64,000 nucleotides of DNA from contig JBITNC010000001.1 in assembly GCA_050084985.1 (NCBI GenBank), positions 106,268,001 through 106,332,000 of the forward strand, in the 5' to 3' direction. Numbering within the stretch: the first letter of the stretch is position 1; every line of letters begins with the position of its first letter. The DNA is from Nageia nagi (Eukaryota > Pinophyta). Under the pieces are notes generated by a model, which was given only the letters and a program-made list of their open reading frames with translations, searched no databases and was not told the origin of the DNA. Below are positions 36,451 through 48,120 of this stretch, in pieces. The position numbers were made by a program, and so were the translations under genes.

Positions 36451-36459
36451 ATCCTGGAG

Positions 36460-37050
36460 TTCAACATTATGGTAGAGCTAAAGAGAACTCCTACAAGAGT
36501 GTCCTTGTTTGAAGCTTTGAAAATTCCTGGGCAAATCAATTTACTAAAAATGTCTCTTATAGCATTGAATGAAGGAATGGAAAGGGTGCTTAATCTTTTT
36601 GAGACATCAAAATATCCAAGGATGGGAAAGAACAAACCTTTGGCTTTTTATATGACTCTGGAAATCAAGGGATATGTACTTCATAATTGTCTGGTTGATT
36701 CTGGGGTAGCTACTATTGTGATGCCTAAAGTAGTGTGCGATGTGATGGGGTTGCCTATGACAAGAACATCCACTGGAGTACTACAACTAGATTCCACACC
36801 TATCAAAATGGTAGGAGTGATCAAAGATATAGGCCTAAAAATACATAAGTGTCCCTTTGTAATTATTACTTAAGAAGTTGTAGTTGTTGAGTTGCCCCCT
36901 TTGTTTGGGCTATGTCTATCTAGAAAATTTACAGCTAAAATAGGGGATTATCTAGCAATGGACTACACCCACTATTTGATCCCTTATGGAAATAAGAGAG
37001 TAAGACTGAATAATGAGGAAATTTTTGAGTTTCACATAGAGAAAAAGGAG
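36460..37050 (+). pseudogene. Gypsy-D aspartic protease, broken
   Basis: The frame 36469-36873 contains GYVLHNCLVDSGVATIVMP (about 36670-36725), a retropepsin active site with DSG intact, followed by MGLPMTRTSTGVLQLDST. A stop at about 36871 divides the domain. The next frame continues with LPPLFGLCLSRKF and DYTHYLIPYGNKRVRLNNEE. Confidence 0.75.
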
Positions 37051-37224
37051 GAGATTTGTGTAATCTTTGGTGAATTGGAAGAATCAGATGAATTGCTGGA
37101 AGAACTGCAAACTGAAAACCCTTGTAGTATGAGCATGCTCAACACTATCTATAACCTAGGGCTTGGAAATTATTATTTAATGGAATTGGAATCTTTCATC
37201 CTGGAACTCACAAGGGAAGATTTT

Positions 37225-37630
37225 TGGAGAAATGAAATTTGGGAGATGTCTTTTGATGGGGTAAGATCCAAAAATGGATCCAGAGCTGGAATTATCCTAA
37301 CCAACCCAACTGGTAAGGTACATAAATTTTCTTTTAAACTCACCTAGTTATGTTCCAATAGTGTAGCAAAATATGAAGCTCTTTGCCTTGGGCTAGAACA
37401 AACCATGAAAATGAAAATTCAGTGTTTAAAGATCAAAGGAGATTTAGAGTTGATTGTGAAATAGGTGACAGGTAAATGTTCAGTCAAGCATCATTATTTG
37501 AAATCTTACAGGAATTAGGTTTGGGATCTATTTGAGCATTTTGAAGCATTACATATTCAGTTTGTCCTAAGGAAATTCAACCAAGAAGGTGACACCTTAG
37601 CACAAATGGGAGCCAATTTTGATCCTACTA
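37225..37630 (+). pseudogene. Gypsy-D archaeal-type RNase H, upstream of RT
   Basis: It degrades RNA in RNA-DNA hybrids. It reads MSFDGVRSKNGSRAGIILTN (37245), VAKYEALCLGLEQ (37360), CLKIKGDLELIVK (37425) and RKFNQEGDTLAQMGANFD (37570). The four acidic positions of the family (D in FDG, E in YEAL, D in GDLE and D in GDTLA) are all kept. Three TAG or similar stops interrupt it. In most Tat-clade elements I know of, this domain follows the resident RNase H. Here it lies between protease and RT, as it does in Gypsy-E. Confidence 0.8.
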
Positions 37631-38079
37631 ATGACTGGTTCCAGAGGAAGGGTGTTCAGCTCATTTTTAGGCCATCAGTTTTGGATAATGATTCCTTTTG
37701 GTAGGTGTTCCAGGATGAGGCTCAAATTAACCAATTTTTATTACAACAAGCTGTATGTCATGCAGTGGGTGAAGAAGACTCCAAAGTTTTCTGGGAGCAA
37801 GACATAATTTAGCTGAAAAATAATAAAATCCCTAAGGATTTGATTCCATTCGAGGGATTATTTGACAGGAGTGACCATGTAAAAAGAAGAGGTATGAATA
37901 TAAACCTAGATAAATATAAAGAGCATGAAGTTTTTTGGGGTAAGTCATTAAAAATTGGTATATCTAATACTTTGAAATAGATTCAATAAATTATACAATT
38001 ATGCAAAACATATGTTGATGTTTTTGCTTAGTCTTATGATGATTTAAAGGTTTTTGATAAATTAGTGATATAGCATACA

Positions 38080-38910
38080 ATTGAGTTGATAGATGATGCT
38101 AAACTAGTCAGACAAAAACAAAGACCAATAAACCCTAAGATTGAAGTTGCCATGAAGCAGGAGGTTCTAAAAATGTACAAGGTTGGGATAATTTATCCTA
38201 TCAAGCATTCCACTTGGGTAGCTAATCTCATGCCTATCTGAAAGAAAAATGGTGATATAAGGTTATGTGTGGATTTCCAGGGCTTAAACAGAGTATCTTT
38301 GAAAGATCCTGTAGCTAGTGCCGAAAAGTTCTCTTTGATAGATGGTTTCTTTGGGTACAATTAGGTTTGGTTCTAGAATGAAGATCAATTTAAAACACCT
38401 TTTACAACTAAATGGGGCACATTTGCTTTTCAGAGAATGCCTTTTGGATTGTCCAATGTAGGAGCTACTTTCCAAAGAGCTATGGATCATGCCTTTGGAG
38501 AATTAGTCAACAAGAGTGTATTGGTGTATCTTGATGATATTACTATTTTCTTACATGACAAAAATTTACATGTTCAACACCTGGAGTAGGCCTTCATCAA
38601 ATGTAAAAGGTATGGCATATCTTTGAACCCTAAAAAGTTAGTTTTCGTAGTAGATGAGGGAAAATTATTGGGTCATGTTATTTCAAAAGAAGGTTGGGCT
38701 ATTGATCCGGATAGGATTAAAGCAATAAATGACTTAGTTCTTCCATCCAATAAGAAGTCCCTACAGTCCTTTCTTGGTCAGATTAATTTTGTCAAGAGAT
38801 TCATTCAAGATTTCTCAAGTATTATCAAACCCATCACCCGGATGTTAAAAAAAGATACTCCTTTTGTGTGGACTGAAGAAGGTAAAGAAGCTTTTCAAAA
38901 AATCAAGGTT
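38080..38910 (+). pseudogene. Gypsy-D reverse transcriptase, broken
   Basis: It shows a Gypsy RT: KQEVLKMYKVGIIYPIKHS (38155), GDIRLCVDFQGLNRVSLKD (38250), TPFTTKWGTFAFQRMPFGLS (38395), ATFQRAMDHAFGELVNKSV (38465) and the intact YLDDITIF box near 38527. About 13 residues normally following SLKD are missing (about 38305), so part of the palm is deleted. A Lys-Leu-Leu-Gly-His tract (38660) and FLGQINFVKRFI (38770) follow. Confidence 0.85.
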
Positions 38911-39414
38911 GTAATTACTAAAGCTCCTGTACTAAGAAACCTAGACTTTAGCAAAGAATTTATTCTGTATGCTTATGGTTCTAATACTAGTGTAGCAGCT
39001 ATCTTAACACAAAGGTATGGAAGAAATGAAGAATACCCTATTGCATTTTTTAGTCAAACCTTGAGTAATTGTGAGGAAAAGTACACATTTATTGAGAAAC
39101 AGGTGTTGGCAATTCTTAAAGCTCTTGGTAAATTGAAGCATTATGTAGCTCAGAGTAAGGTTTTGATCCTAACCATTCATCCAAATGTTAGATCTTACAT
39201 TATGCAGGGAGAAATTGGGGAAGGAAGACCTGGTTGGATTTCAAAAATCCTCAAGTATGGTGTAGAGATTCAACCCACCAAGCTCATAAAAGGAAGAGCA
39301 CTTTGTGAGCAGCTTGCAAAATCCATGCCATCAGATGAAGGGATGATATGTTTTATCGAACAAGAAACCCTAGAGCTAGGATATGAGAACACAATAGATG
39401 ATTGGATGGATTAA
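38911..39414 (+). pseudogene. Gypsy-D resident RNase H, lacking acidic residues
   Basis: This is the C-terminal part of the 38623-39414 frame. It reads FILYAYGSNTSVAAILTQ, FFSQTLSNCEEKYTFIEKQV and LTIHPNVRSYIMQGE. The Glu of the active site remains (FIEKQ). The first Asp position reads Tyr (YAYGS) and the TDH Asp reads Ile (TIH). The Gypsy-E copy shows the same two changes, so they look ancestral: the domain may be a structural linker while the upstream archaeal-type enzyme does the cutting. Confidence 0.75.
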
Positions 39415-40650
39415 TTAAGTAGATATTTTGAGTCTGAGAAGCTCCTTGCTAACATGAATGCATCCCAGAGTAGGAAGTTCAGAATACACGCTCAAAATTA
39501 CATAGAGATAGATCAAGTACTGTATAGGAGGAATCATGATGGTGTTTTGTTGAGATGCATACCCATGACAAAGATAGCAAAACTAATTGAAGAATTTCAT
39601 TCTTGAATATCCAGAGGTCATTATTCAGGATACATAATGGTGAGTAAGATCATCCAAGCTGGATATTATTGGCCTACTATGTTTAAGGAAGAGAAGTGCA
39701 GTGTTGTCTCTAGAACCAATTCAGGCCGAAGAACCTTTTCAACAATGGGGGTTGGATTTTATTGGATTTATTAATCCCAATTCATCATTTGGGCACAAAT
39801 TCATTCTCATCGCTATAGACTTTTTCACCAGATGGGTAGAAGTAGAGGCTATAAAGGAAGCAAATTAGAAGATTGTTCTAAAATTTATTGAAAATTTAAT
39901 CACCAGGTATGGTATTCCCCAAACGATCATTTCAGATAATGGCTTAGCATTTGTGGGGGTAGAGGTTACTGATTTTGCCATGAGGTTTGGTATCTATTAG
40001 AAAACATCTTCAAATTATTACCCTTAGGGTAATGGGTTGGCTGAGTCTACGAACAAGAATTTGATCTGGATTCTTAAAAGAATAGTGGAAGATAATCCTT
40101 GGACTTGGCATGAAAAGCTCAATTGGGATTATGGGCAGATAGGATCACAGTGAAGCTAGCTATTAAGGCCAGCCTGTATACATAAGTGTACGGTAAAAGG
40201 GATGTATTACCAAGTCATTTTAAGCTTCCAGCTTTGAAAATTTTACAGGAGTATGGGGAAGAGTTTGAACCACTACAAGTCCACATGAATGAATTGTTAC
40301 ACTTGGAAGAACTCCAAAATCAATCATATCAAAATTTGCAAAATAGAAATGAAATAGTTAAAAAATGGTTTGATAATCGAAGCCACTTTGGAAAATTTTA
40401 AAGAGGGAGATCTGGTATTGAAATGGGATGAAGATAGAGCTAAGGTAGGGAAACATAAAAAGTTTGAGTCCTTATGGTTCAAACCTTACATGATAGCCAA
40501 ATGTGCAGGAAAAAACTCATTTGAAATAGCAAAATTGAATGAATGGTAGCTACTGATCTTGGTAAATGGGAGCATTTAAAGCTTATAAACCCGCATGTGG
40601 GATTGATGGATATGATTTACATGAAAAAAGGATATAAGAGTGTGTTAGTT
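39415..40650 (+). pseudogene. Gypsy-D integrase, broken
   Basis: The N-terminal region reads KIAKLIEEFHS, SRGHYSGYIMVSKIIQAGYY and WPTMF, but the two Cys of the HHCC finger are lost in a deletion near 39695. In a shifted frame, 39712-40000 reads FQQWGLDFIGFINPNSSFGH, IAIDFFTRWVEVEAIKEAN, TRYGIPQTIISDNGLAFVG and NGLAESTNK, so the DDE triad (D in IDFF, D in SDNG, E in LAES) is visible. The frame 40186-40401 is the C-terminal tail. Confidence 0.75.
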
Positions 40651-43558
40651 GTCATTTAATAGTTGAATATAATGAGCACTGAATATTGTGGAAATATAGT
40701 CAATTTATGAATCTATCAAGATAGTGATGAGTTATTGCTGTATTAATAATAAATATAATAAGTAAACATATATTGAAATCAAGTTCAACCAAGTTGTAAA
40801 AGTTATTGATTAAATGAGTTGCTGCAAGACACTAAATAATAGCTCAAAAAAAAATCCTAAGGCACAGCTGAAGTAAGTACAAATTTAGCTAACCATATTG
40901 CACTTCTCCATGGTCAAGTTAATGTATTCATATCAGCATAGATGCATTTCTAGCCCCTGAGTTGGTAATTTAGTAAAAAGGGTTTTGATGCTACCTAGAG
41001 GACTGTCAAAAATCCTCTTGTAAAAATTGATTCAAGCTTGGACCCCCTTCAATATGAAAAAGCTTTCAAACTTGCCACAACTCAATCCACTCATGGCAAT
41101 GAAGGATACAAGCAAGTGCTAATTGAAAAAAATCCATAGTTGGTCTAACAGAAGTAGAGGGTGCAATGATTTCAAAGCAGGTCCCTCAGTAACATAAGCT
41201 TGCTAGAAGTTTTAAACACATCCCATATGTTATTGTCATGTTAGATCAATTATTGTAAGAGAAGTATAATCTCGCTCAATAGATATAGCGTTTCAAGCTT
41301 GGCAAAACTAACCATGTAAGACGGATGCCCACTGCTGTAATCCATAGCCTCCATGGATACCCATTATTTATGATAGCATTTTGCTATACAAGTCATTCAA
41401 AAGCATCTATTACCTAAGAGGAAATGAGTGAAGGAAAATTATAGCATTTGTATACATCAGAGTTGAGTCTGAAAATAATCTTTCCCCTTTGGAGTTTTGA
41501 TTTGGATGACAAATTTGAGGAGATGTGGTAGATTGAGCATCCTATAGATGTCTCATCAGATGATTCCTTAGCAAGTTTTGGTGGAGAGGAGTAGCAACAA
41601 CAGTCAAAGGAAGCTCAAACCCCTATCCCTGAGAGCAAGTTAGTGAAGAAGCCAGAGAGACCACTTTGGAGACTTCCTAAGAAGTGGGAAAAAAGTAGGG
41701 GAAAGTCTATATAGCAAAGAGAAAGGCTACAAAAGCTCCTCAATTGCCAAAGAAAAGAAAGAAGAGCTCCACTCCCATAGGTATGCTTTCTTCTCTTATT
41801 CCTCCTCCTATCTCTATTATTTCTCCTGGCCTCTTGACAATTATTCCACCTCTGATAGTCACCCCCATTTCACCTTATTCACCTTCCATCACCATTGCTT
41901 CATCCCCACCATCACCAACCCTTCCACCACTTCCTAATTTGCCATCACCATTCACATGGTCTAAACCCACTTCCTTTTCATTGGTTCCCCTCATCACTCC
42001 CCCCATCGGTGTCATTTTTATACCATCATCGCCTCCATCATCCACTCCAAAGCCATCTATACTTGTACCCATCAGTAGCAGTGTCTCTGGACCTAGTTAA
42101 ACCACCTTGTTACACCAGTCTAGTGGGTGGTACCCTCTTCTGTACCAAAGCTAAGCATATCCTCCCCATTCATTATAATATCTAGTCAGTAGGTGTCAAT
42201 GAGTGGGATCATGGAGCAGTATAAGCAATTGAAGTAGAATCAAGAAGCCTGGATGTAGAAGCAAATGTAGAAAATCCTAACACTTGATAATCTGGTGAGG
42301 CTCTAGACATCTATGGATGCAAAAAGTAGAGTTTTGGAGGTTGCTATTGCCCAAGATCCTTAAGAGGGGCAAAGTGATTTATCTGTAATGAACACCTGGG
42401 TAAGAATAGATACCAAGAGCATATCCTAGAGTGATAAGAATGAGCTATTACAAATAGTCTGTAGACTTAAATATTTTTGAATACCAAATTAGAGGTCAAA
42501 TATAATAAGGTTCAGAAGGCAAATGAAGCAATGAAGCAACAATTAGATTCTCAATGGCTAAAATTAAAAGCCACAGATAATAACATAGCTGCTCTTAGAG
42601 GTAAGCTTAGCTGCTACTCTGACTATAGATAGCCTAGCAAAGAAAGATGTTGTCATCACATAGAAGGATGCAAAAATTGCAACCAAAGTAGCTAAAGTAG
42701 CAGCAAGAGAGACAATAATTGGCAATTTGAATGACAACATTACACAGATGCAGTTGAGTTTGAATGTTAATAAGGTTTATAAGAATTTTTTGATCAAAAT
42801 AAAAGAAAAATTTCAAGAGCAATTATACCCAGGGATTAAATAGCTGATTCAACTCAAAGATCACATTGATTTATGTTTTTCAGAGTTGAAGAAATTAGAG
42901 GCATATGTCAGCCTCTATGAAAGTACTATTGACCCCATGGAGAAGTTAGCAAAGAGGGTAAAAAAAAAGCTGAGTGAGATTTCCAACAAGGAGCTTCAAG
43001 CCCTAAATGTGGGAAGTAGAGTTGAGTTAATCTCAATGATTGACTACCCAGTCCATGAGAAATGGGTGTGCTAAGAAATAAAAAATAATTTAGTCAAGCA
43101 GTTGTAGGGGGTAGAAACCTAGAAAGCTAAAATAGTGAAATTATCTAAGGCCAGATTTCCAGGATTATGGAAGGAGGATAGTTCACCCATCTCTGAGGCT
43201 AAATTTTTAAAACACATTCAGGAAGATATTCAAAAGGTGAAGGATATAGATTTATTACTGACTTCTTTTGATGAGTCAAATTTGTTTGAATTTTTTGACC
43301 AATGTGCCAATAAAGGAGTGGTCCTACAGCGGCTGTTGCACAAATATGGGCAAATCTCCTACGAGGTTTTGAACAGCATAGCTCTAGCCCAATCAAGAAT
43401 AAAAGACTTCTTTGAAAGACATGCAAGTTGGGGTAAGGTTGTGCAATTTTTAGGGGTTCAGAGTTGAAATAATGAATTTCATTTTGGTATTATTTTTTAG
43501 ACTAAGTTCAAAATTCCTCTTTGACAAAGGCAAAATTTTTCCCCATTAGTCACCATAA
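40651..43558 (+). pseudogene. Gypsy-D extra ORF region after integrase, broken
   Basis: About 2.9 kb separate integrase from the 3' LTR. I do not recognise a family. 40651-41450 has no clear coding signal. From 41700 the reading is basic (PKKRKKSS), then a Pro/Ser/Ile-rich stretch (frame 41744-42100), then a Lys/Gln-rich, helix-like stretch (about 42230-42840). A helical C-terminus follows in frames 42886-43074 and 43135-43467, ending VQFLGVQS. Gypsy-E has an extra ORF of the same architecture. Its function is unknown; the basic cluster could be a nuclear localisation signal. Confidence 0.55.
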
Positions 43559-44860
43559 TGTATATCTATACATAATAAATTCTTTATTAAAGCCTCAATG
43601 TACTTTACTTTCAATCATGAGTTCATTTTAAGATCCTTGAGAGTTTTTTTGAAGCAAATAAAGCATGCTGGAGCAAAATGATGATGTCATAGAAGAAAGG
43701 ATAAGCTCAGTTTTGGAAAAGACTAGGTTCTAGAGGAGGTGATGTCAGTAAGAGATAAGTGAAGAGCCAGAGTCTATAAAATAAGTGTTCCAGAAGTAAA
43801 GTGTTCTAGAATAAAATGATGACATCATGGAAGAAAAGATAGTCACATTTTTTGGTAAAGACTGGGTTCCAAATATGGTGAGGTCAGTAAGGGGTAATTG
43901 AAAAGCTAGAGTTAGTGAATAAAGCATGTTGGAGTGAAATGATGATGTCACAAAAGAGAGGATAAGCTCAGTTTTGGAAAAGATCAGGTTCTGGAGGAGG
44001 TGAGGTCAGCAAGAGATAAGTGAAGAGCTAGAGTTCGTAAAATAAGTGTTTCAAAAGTAAAGCATTCTAGAATAAAATGATGACGTTATGAAGGAAAAGA
44101 TAGTCACATTTTGGCAAGAAATAGATCCTAGAGGAGTTGATAGCTACGAAAGGTAGAATCTTAGCTCTAAGAAGACGTTACCTTCCATGACCTTCTCATT
44201 TTTGTAACATTTGGACAAGTAGCATATATAGATGATGATAATCAGAAGTGGCCAGAATCTTGAGGCCTTTTTTGTAACCGATCTGTGTTCATTTTCTTAT
44301 AACTATTATTTCTTCAGTATAAGTATATCAAAATAAAGTGGAAAAAGGGTCAGAAGCCCTAGTATTACTCTTTACATTTGTTCTCTAAGACCGATAGTTT
44401 TTATCAGTGATATGATATCATCTTGACCTTTCTTTGCTAGCACTTGTAATTATTGTTCTTAATTAGGTTACATGGTGGTAGCTTAGCATGTCTCCTAGAT
44501 GATAATTATGAGCTATTAGCATAATTATGTCTACATACATGGTAGAGTAAAAGCTAGGAAACTATTAGAGAGTGAGAGCTTGTACTGTAGCTGCTACACT
44601 AGATTCAAACCAAGGTTTCACACCTTGTGAAAGCCCGCACTAAACTAGTGATCCACCTTTGCTTTCTCTCTTGTTACCCTAAGCCCTTTGCTTAAATTCC
44701 TCGCACTCTACTCCTTTTATTTTCTTTCCTATTACTTCTCTTATACCCAATAGATAAGGAACTGGCCTTCTCCGAAGATCAGACTGTCACCATAGTCTGT
44801 TCTTGATTTACTTTGGTTGAGATTATTCATGGTGCATATATTACACAATCCTAATCAACA
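43559..44860 (+). repeat. Gypsy-D 3' LTR
   Basis: It matches 33380-34678 along its whole length. The 8-mers are at 43682 (TGATGTCA), 43820 (TGACATCA), 43943 (TGATGTCA) and 44081 (TGACGTTA). The last still has the CpG that the 5' LTR has lost. Confidence 0.95.
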
Positions 44861-44865
44861 GTAAT

Positions 44866-45690
44866 ATTTGAAATGATTGATCTTGGTATCTTGCACTACT
44901 ATCTTAGAATGCAAGTGTATCAATACAAGGATTGTACTTATCTTATTCAAACTAAGTATATATCAAACATCTTGTAAAAGTTTGGAATGGAGGAGTGTAG
45001 ATATGCTATTATCCCAATTTCTCCTAGAATCACTATTTTTATGAGCTCCAACTTTTAGTTAGCTGATGCTACCACTTATAGGCAATTAATTAGTAGTCAT
45101 CTATATTTGACTATTTCCATGCTAGATATTACCTTTACAGTGAATATGATGGTATGATTCATGCAAAAATAATATGTTGAACACCTTAATGTTGTTAAGA
45201 AAATTTTGAGGTATGTTGCAGGGATTAAGGATCTTGCTCTTAAGTATTTTAAGTTGCCCTTGTTTGTTCTCTTTGGATTCTTAGATTCTAACTATGGAGG
45301 AGATAGAGATGATAGGAAATCAACCTCTACATATGTTTTTAACATTAGTTTAGGTGTTATACTTTAAGCTTCTAAGAAGCAACCCATTATTTCTCTTTCC
45401 ACCATAAAATTCAAATATCATGCCATGTCTATTGCAACCTAGGAAACCATTTGGCTAAGGCATCTTATAAAACAAATTTGGTATGAGCAAGGTGGCTCAT
45501 CTTTGATTTCTTAAAATAATCAATTGGTGATCTATTTGGCTAAGAATCTTATGTTCCATCAGAAAATAAAACATGTGGAAATCCAAGCATATTTTATCAA
45601 GGAGAAGGTTCTTTATGGCATCATACACCTAGAGTATTATCCATCCACCTTGAACTCGATTGATTTGTTCATCAAGCCCCTTCTGTAAGC
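44866..45690 (+). pseudogene. Copia-B2 reverse transcriptase end and RNase H, broken
   Basis: It resumes the Copia-B2 frame after Gypsy-D. The DNA aligns with Copia-A from its FEMTNLGLLHYYLGMQVY segment onwards. RNase H words include GGDRDDRKSTST near 45297 and an AMSIATXETIWLRH reading near 45425. It is heavily stopped and shifted. Confidence 0.7.
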
Positions 45691-46464
45691 TTAGAGATGC
45701 TATTAGGTTGGTGAATTTTCCCTCAAGGAGGAGTGAAGTTTGAATTATTATATTGAATTCATGTTTGTAATGACAACTTCACCTCTAGGAGGATTTTATT
45801 TTATATAATGTTGATTTTTTTGTATGCCTTCATGGTAAGTTTGCTCTACATGAGGAACTTGTACAAATGTTTTTTTTTTTTTAAAGTAAAAAGATTGACC
45901 AATTTAGCACTATTTAGTTATCCATGTGTGAGAAACTCTTATGTATCTTTTGGTACTATTTAGTTATCCATATGTGAGAAAATCATATTTGCATGCTTAA
46001 TTTTGTAATAATAATCAACACATATTTTATATACAGCAAGTGACTATGAGTTTTGGCTTGGCATCTTTGTGATGACTTATATTGCACCATTGATCAGTTC
46101 ATAATGAAATTTGTATGATTCATCTATCCTTATTGATATGAATATGTTGCATCTAACTAATCTTGTTATTTGAGCTACTTATGACCTACAAGTTCCTTTG
46201 AGATTGTAAGTTAGTTACTTTGGGTATGCATGCTTTTTGAGACTCTTTATGACTTCTAGTTAGATGACTACTTTATGAACATTGAAATCGATTATAGTTA
46301 ATAATTGTACTTGGAAAAGTAGTGAATCTCAAACTACATATTGCTTACTTCACAAATATGTAAAAGTTCTCATCTCCAGTTGTATCTATTTGGAGGAGAA
46401 CTCTCTTACACTCTCTTCTTCTTCTCTCTTATTCATTCTATCCCATTATTGCATTAAAGGGGAG
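45691..46464 (+). other. Copia-B2 3' untranslated region and polypurine tract
   Basis: Units of TATTTAGTTATCCATATGTGAG occur near 45910 and 45965 (imperfect tandem). The inverted repeat AGTTCTC/GAGAACT is at 46365-46371 and 46396-46402. The purine tract AAAGGGGAG ends at 46464. Confidence 0.7.
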
Positions 46465-46974
46465 TGTTGGAATGTATAATGCATTATTGTAAATATTATG
46501 TAATAATATTAATAATCTTCTATGTAATTTTACTAATACTTGATGGTATCATTTGATACCTTAAGTATTTAAGTGAATATGATAATGTAACTTGTCCTAC
46601 ACTCCATGTCATGAGCATGCCCCTTGGGTAAAAATATGTGCATATCATACTTTTGTACATTGGATAAAAGGGTGATCCAAAGTGGAATTTTGGCCTATAA
46701 ATATAAAGCTCCCTCTTTGGATCATACATAAATTTGTGAAGTAAAGTTATGCTATAGGATAGAGTTTAGGAGATGAGATTAGGAGAATTGTAAGAGATTC
46801 ATGTTTGTGAATGAAGTAAGATCTAGTTAGTAGATGTACTCCTAGTTGGAGGAACCACTTTCTCTCTTTAATTATTTTTTGAGAAAGCTTATGCTTTAGT
46901 GTCTTCTTGATAGAAAAATCTTTCATATAATCTTGGGCAATTAAGATTGTATTTGTTATAGTGCATATCCTTCA
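46465..46974 (+). repeat. Copia-B2 3' LTR
   Basis: TGTTGGAATG to CCTTCA, followed by the duplicated TGGGA. The TATA-flanking inverted arms (46673-46686 and 46710-46724) have two mismatches here. Confidence 0.92.
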
Positions 46975-46979
46975 TGGGA

Positions 46980-47449
46980 CCTATTATACCTACATATTGC
47001 ATCTACCTCTCCTCCCACATTTAAGTCTTTTAGGTGATCCCCTTTCTATCACATTCATGACCTCAAGCATCATAAAATTAATCTATATATATTATCTTAT
47101 GCTCATAAAAAAATCCAATTTCTTTACTCTTTATGATTAAGGCTTCAAGAACTTGCAAAACTATGCCTATGAGTCTACATTTAATGGTGATATTCCTTTC
47201 TTCTATAGTTTTATTAGTGAATTTATTTATTATTCTTAATGAATTAGGGATGAAATCTACTTATTCTAATATTGTATTATCTTCATATAAAAAATGTTCT
47301 ATTATCTCTAATGATGCTTCTACATAGGACTTTCGATGTATAAAGGAATATGATCCCTTGCTCATATAATTTAGTTTTAATTGGAAATTTTTCTCAATCA
47401 TGAAAAATCAACCTCTAAAATCTTCATATCTTCTTAATGTCCTTTTCCT
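46980..47449. other. No recognisable gene
   Basis: It continues the DNA into which Copia-B2 inserted. It is AT-rich and holds only short frames. It may be the far end of the chromovirus remnant next to it, but I see no motif. Confidence 0.4.
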
Positions 47450-48120
47450 TTCCAATAGACCAAATACTCCTTATATTATTTTCCCCTTATTTCTTCACCA
47501 CTCTCTATTTTCGTACTCTCTCAATTTGATACATAAGGGTGTGAGTTCAAGATAAATTGAAGATAGGTGAAATATCCAATCTTGGAGGAACTTTCATCTC
47601 ATATACATTATATGAAAATTTCCTCATGACCTTCTATGGTTCAATCTTCTTTTTTTATAACATGTTATAGGTTCTAATAGATAATCATTTCTTCCTTAAA
47701 AATACCATAATTGAGTCACCCATTAAAAATGAGTCAAATATTATCTTCTCATTAGTCTTTTCCTTATACTTAATATTTATCTTCATTATTTTATTTCTAA
47801 TATCCTCTTGTAATTATTTTATATGCTCAATGAAATCTTCTGCATCAACATTATTTCTCTCTCTAATCAATTTCACCAATTCTATGACTTCTCTTGGTGA
47901 TCTTCCATCCATAATATGGAATGAGAGTACTCTTACTATTCTATTAACATATTTAAAGTAGGAAAATTCAATTTGGTCAAGTATGGAATCCACTATTTTG
48001 GTCTATCTCCCACTAAACTTTTCAAAAGATTACCTAAACTCTTATTGACTACTTTAATATATCTATCCACTATAGTAAAAGGGAAATAAAGGCAATAATA
48101 ATATAAAGATTTTTTACTCT
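47450..48120 (-). pseudogene. Chromovirus-type Gypsy integrase C-terminus, broken
   Basis: The minus strand reads VVNKSLGNLLKSLVGDRPK near 48030, the HQTEVVNRSL-like end of the integrase core. A GRSPREVIELVKLIRERNNV stretch follows near 47900, then FDSFLMGDSIMVFLRKK near 47725 and PPRLDISPIFNLS near 47560. The order matches the C-terminal GPY/F region of plant chromoviruses. The 3' LTR of Gypsy-E abuts it at 48121, so Gypsy-E appears inserted in it. No matching continuation was found beyond 62738. Confidence 0.65.

Larger units (their letters stand above)
33380..44860 (+). mobile_element. Gypsy-D: Tat-like Ty3/Gypsy element with extra RNase H
   Basis: The 11,481-bp element runs from TGTATATC to ATCAACA and is flanked by the exact duplication GTAAT (33375-33379 and 44861-44865). 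LTRs are 1299 and 1302 bp and differ at about 6% of sites by eye. The order is primer site, gag, protease, archaeal-type RNase H, RT, resident RNase H, integrase, extra ORF, 3' LTR. It lies inside the RT of Copia-B2 in the same orientation. All frames have stops, many of them TAG at glutamine positions. Confidence 0.92.
26898..46974 (+). mobile_element. Copia-B2: full-length Copia element split by Gypsy-D
   Basis: It is flanked by TGGGA (26893-26897 and 46975-46979). The LTRs are 501 and 510 bp. Without the 11.5-kb Gypsy-D insertion it is about 8.6 kb. The order is LTR, primer site, 2.8-kb leader, gag, protease, integrase, RT (cut at 33379 and resumed at 44866), RNase H, 3' untranslated region, LTR. 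It is the complete relative of Copia-B1. All frames are broken. Confidence 0.92.

Noticed and set aside
41875-42072. Minus-strand Gly/Asp-rich frame
   Set aside because: Antisense of the Pro/Ser-rich part of the Gypsy-D extra ORF; no independent support.
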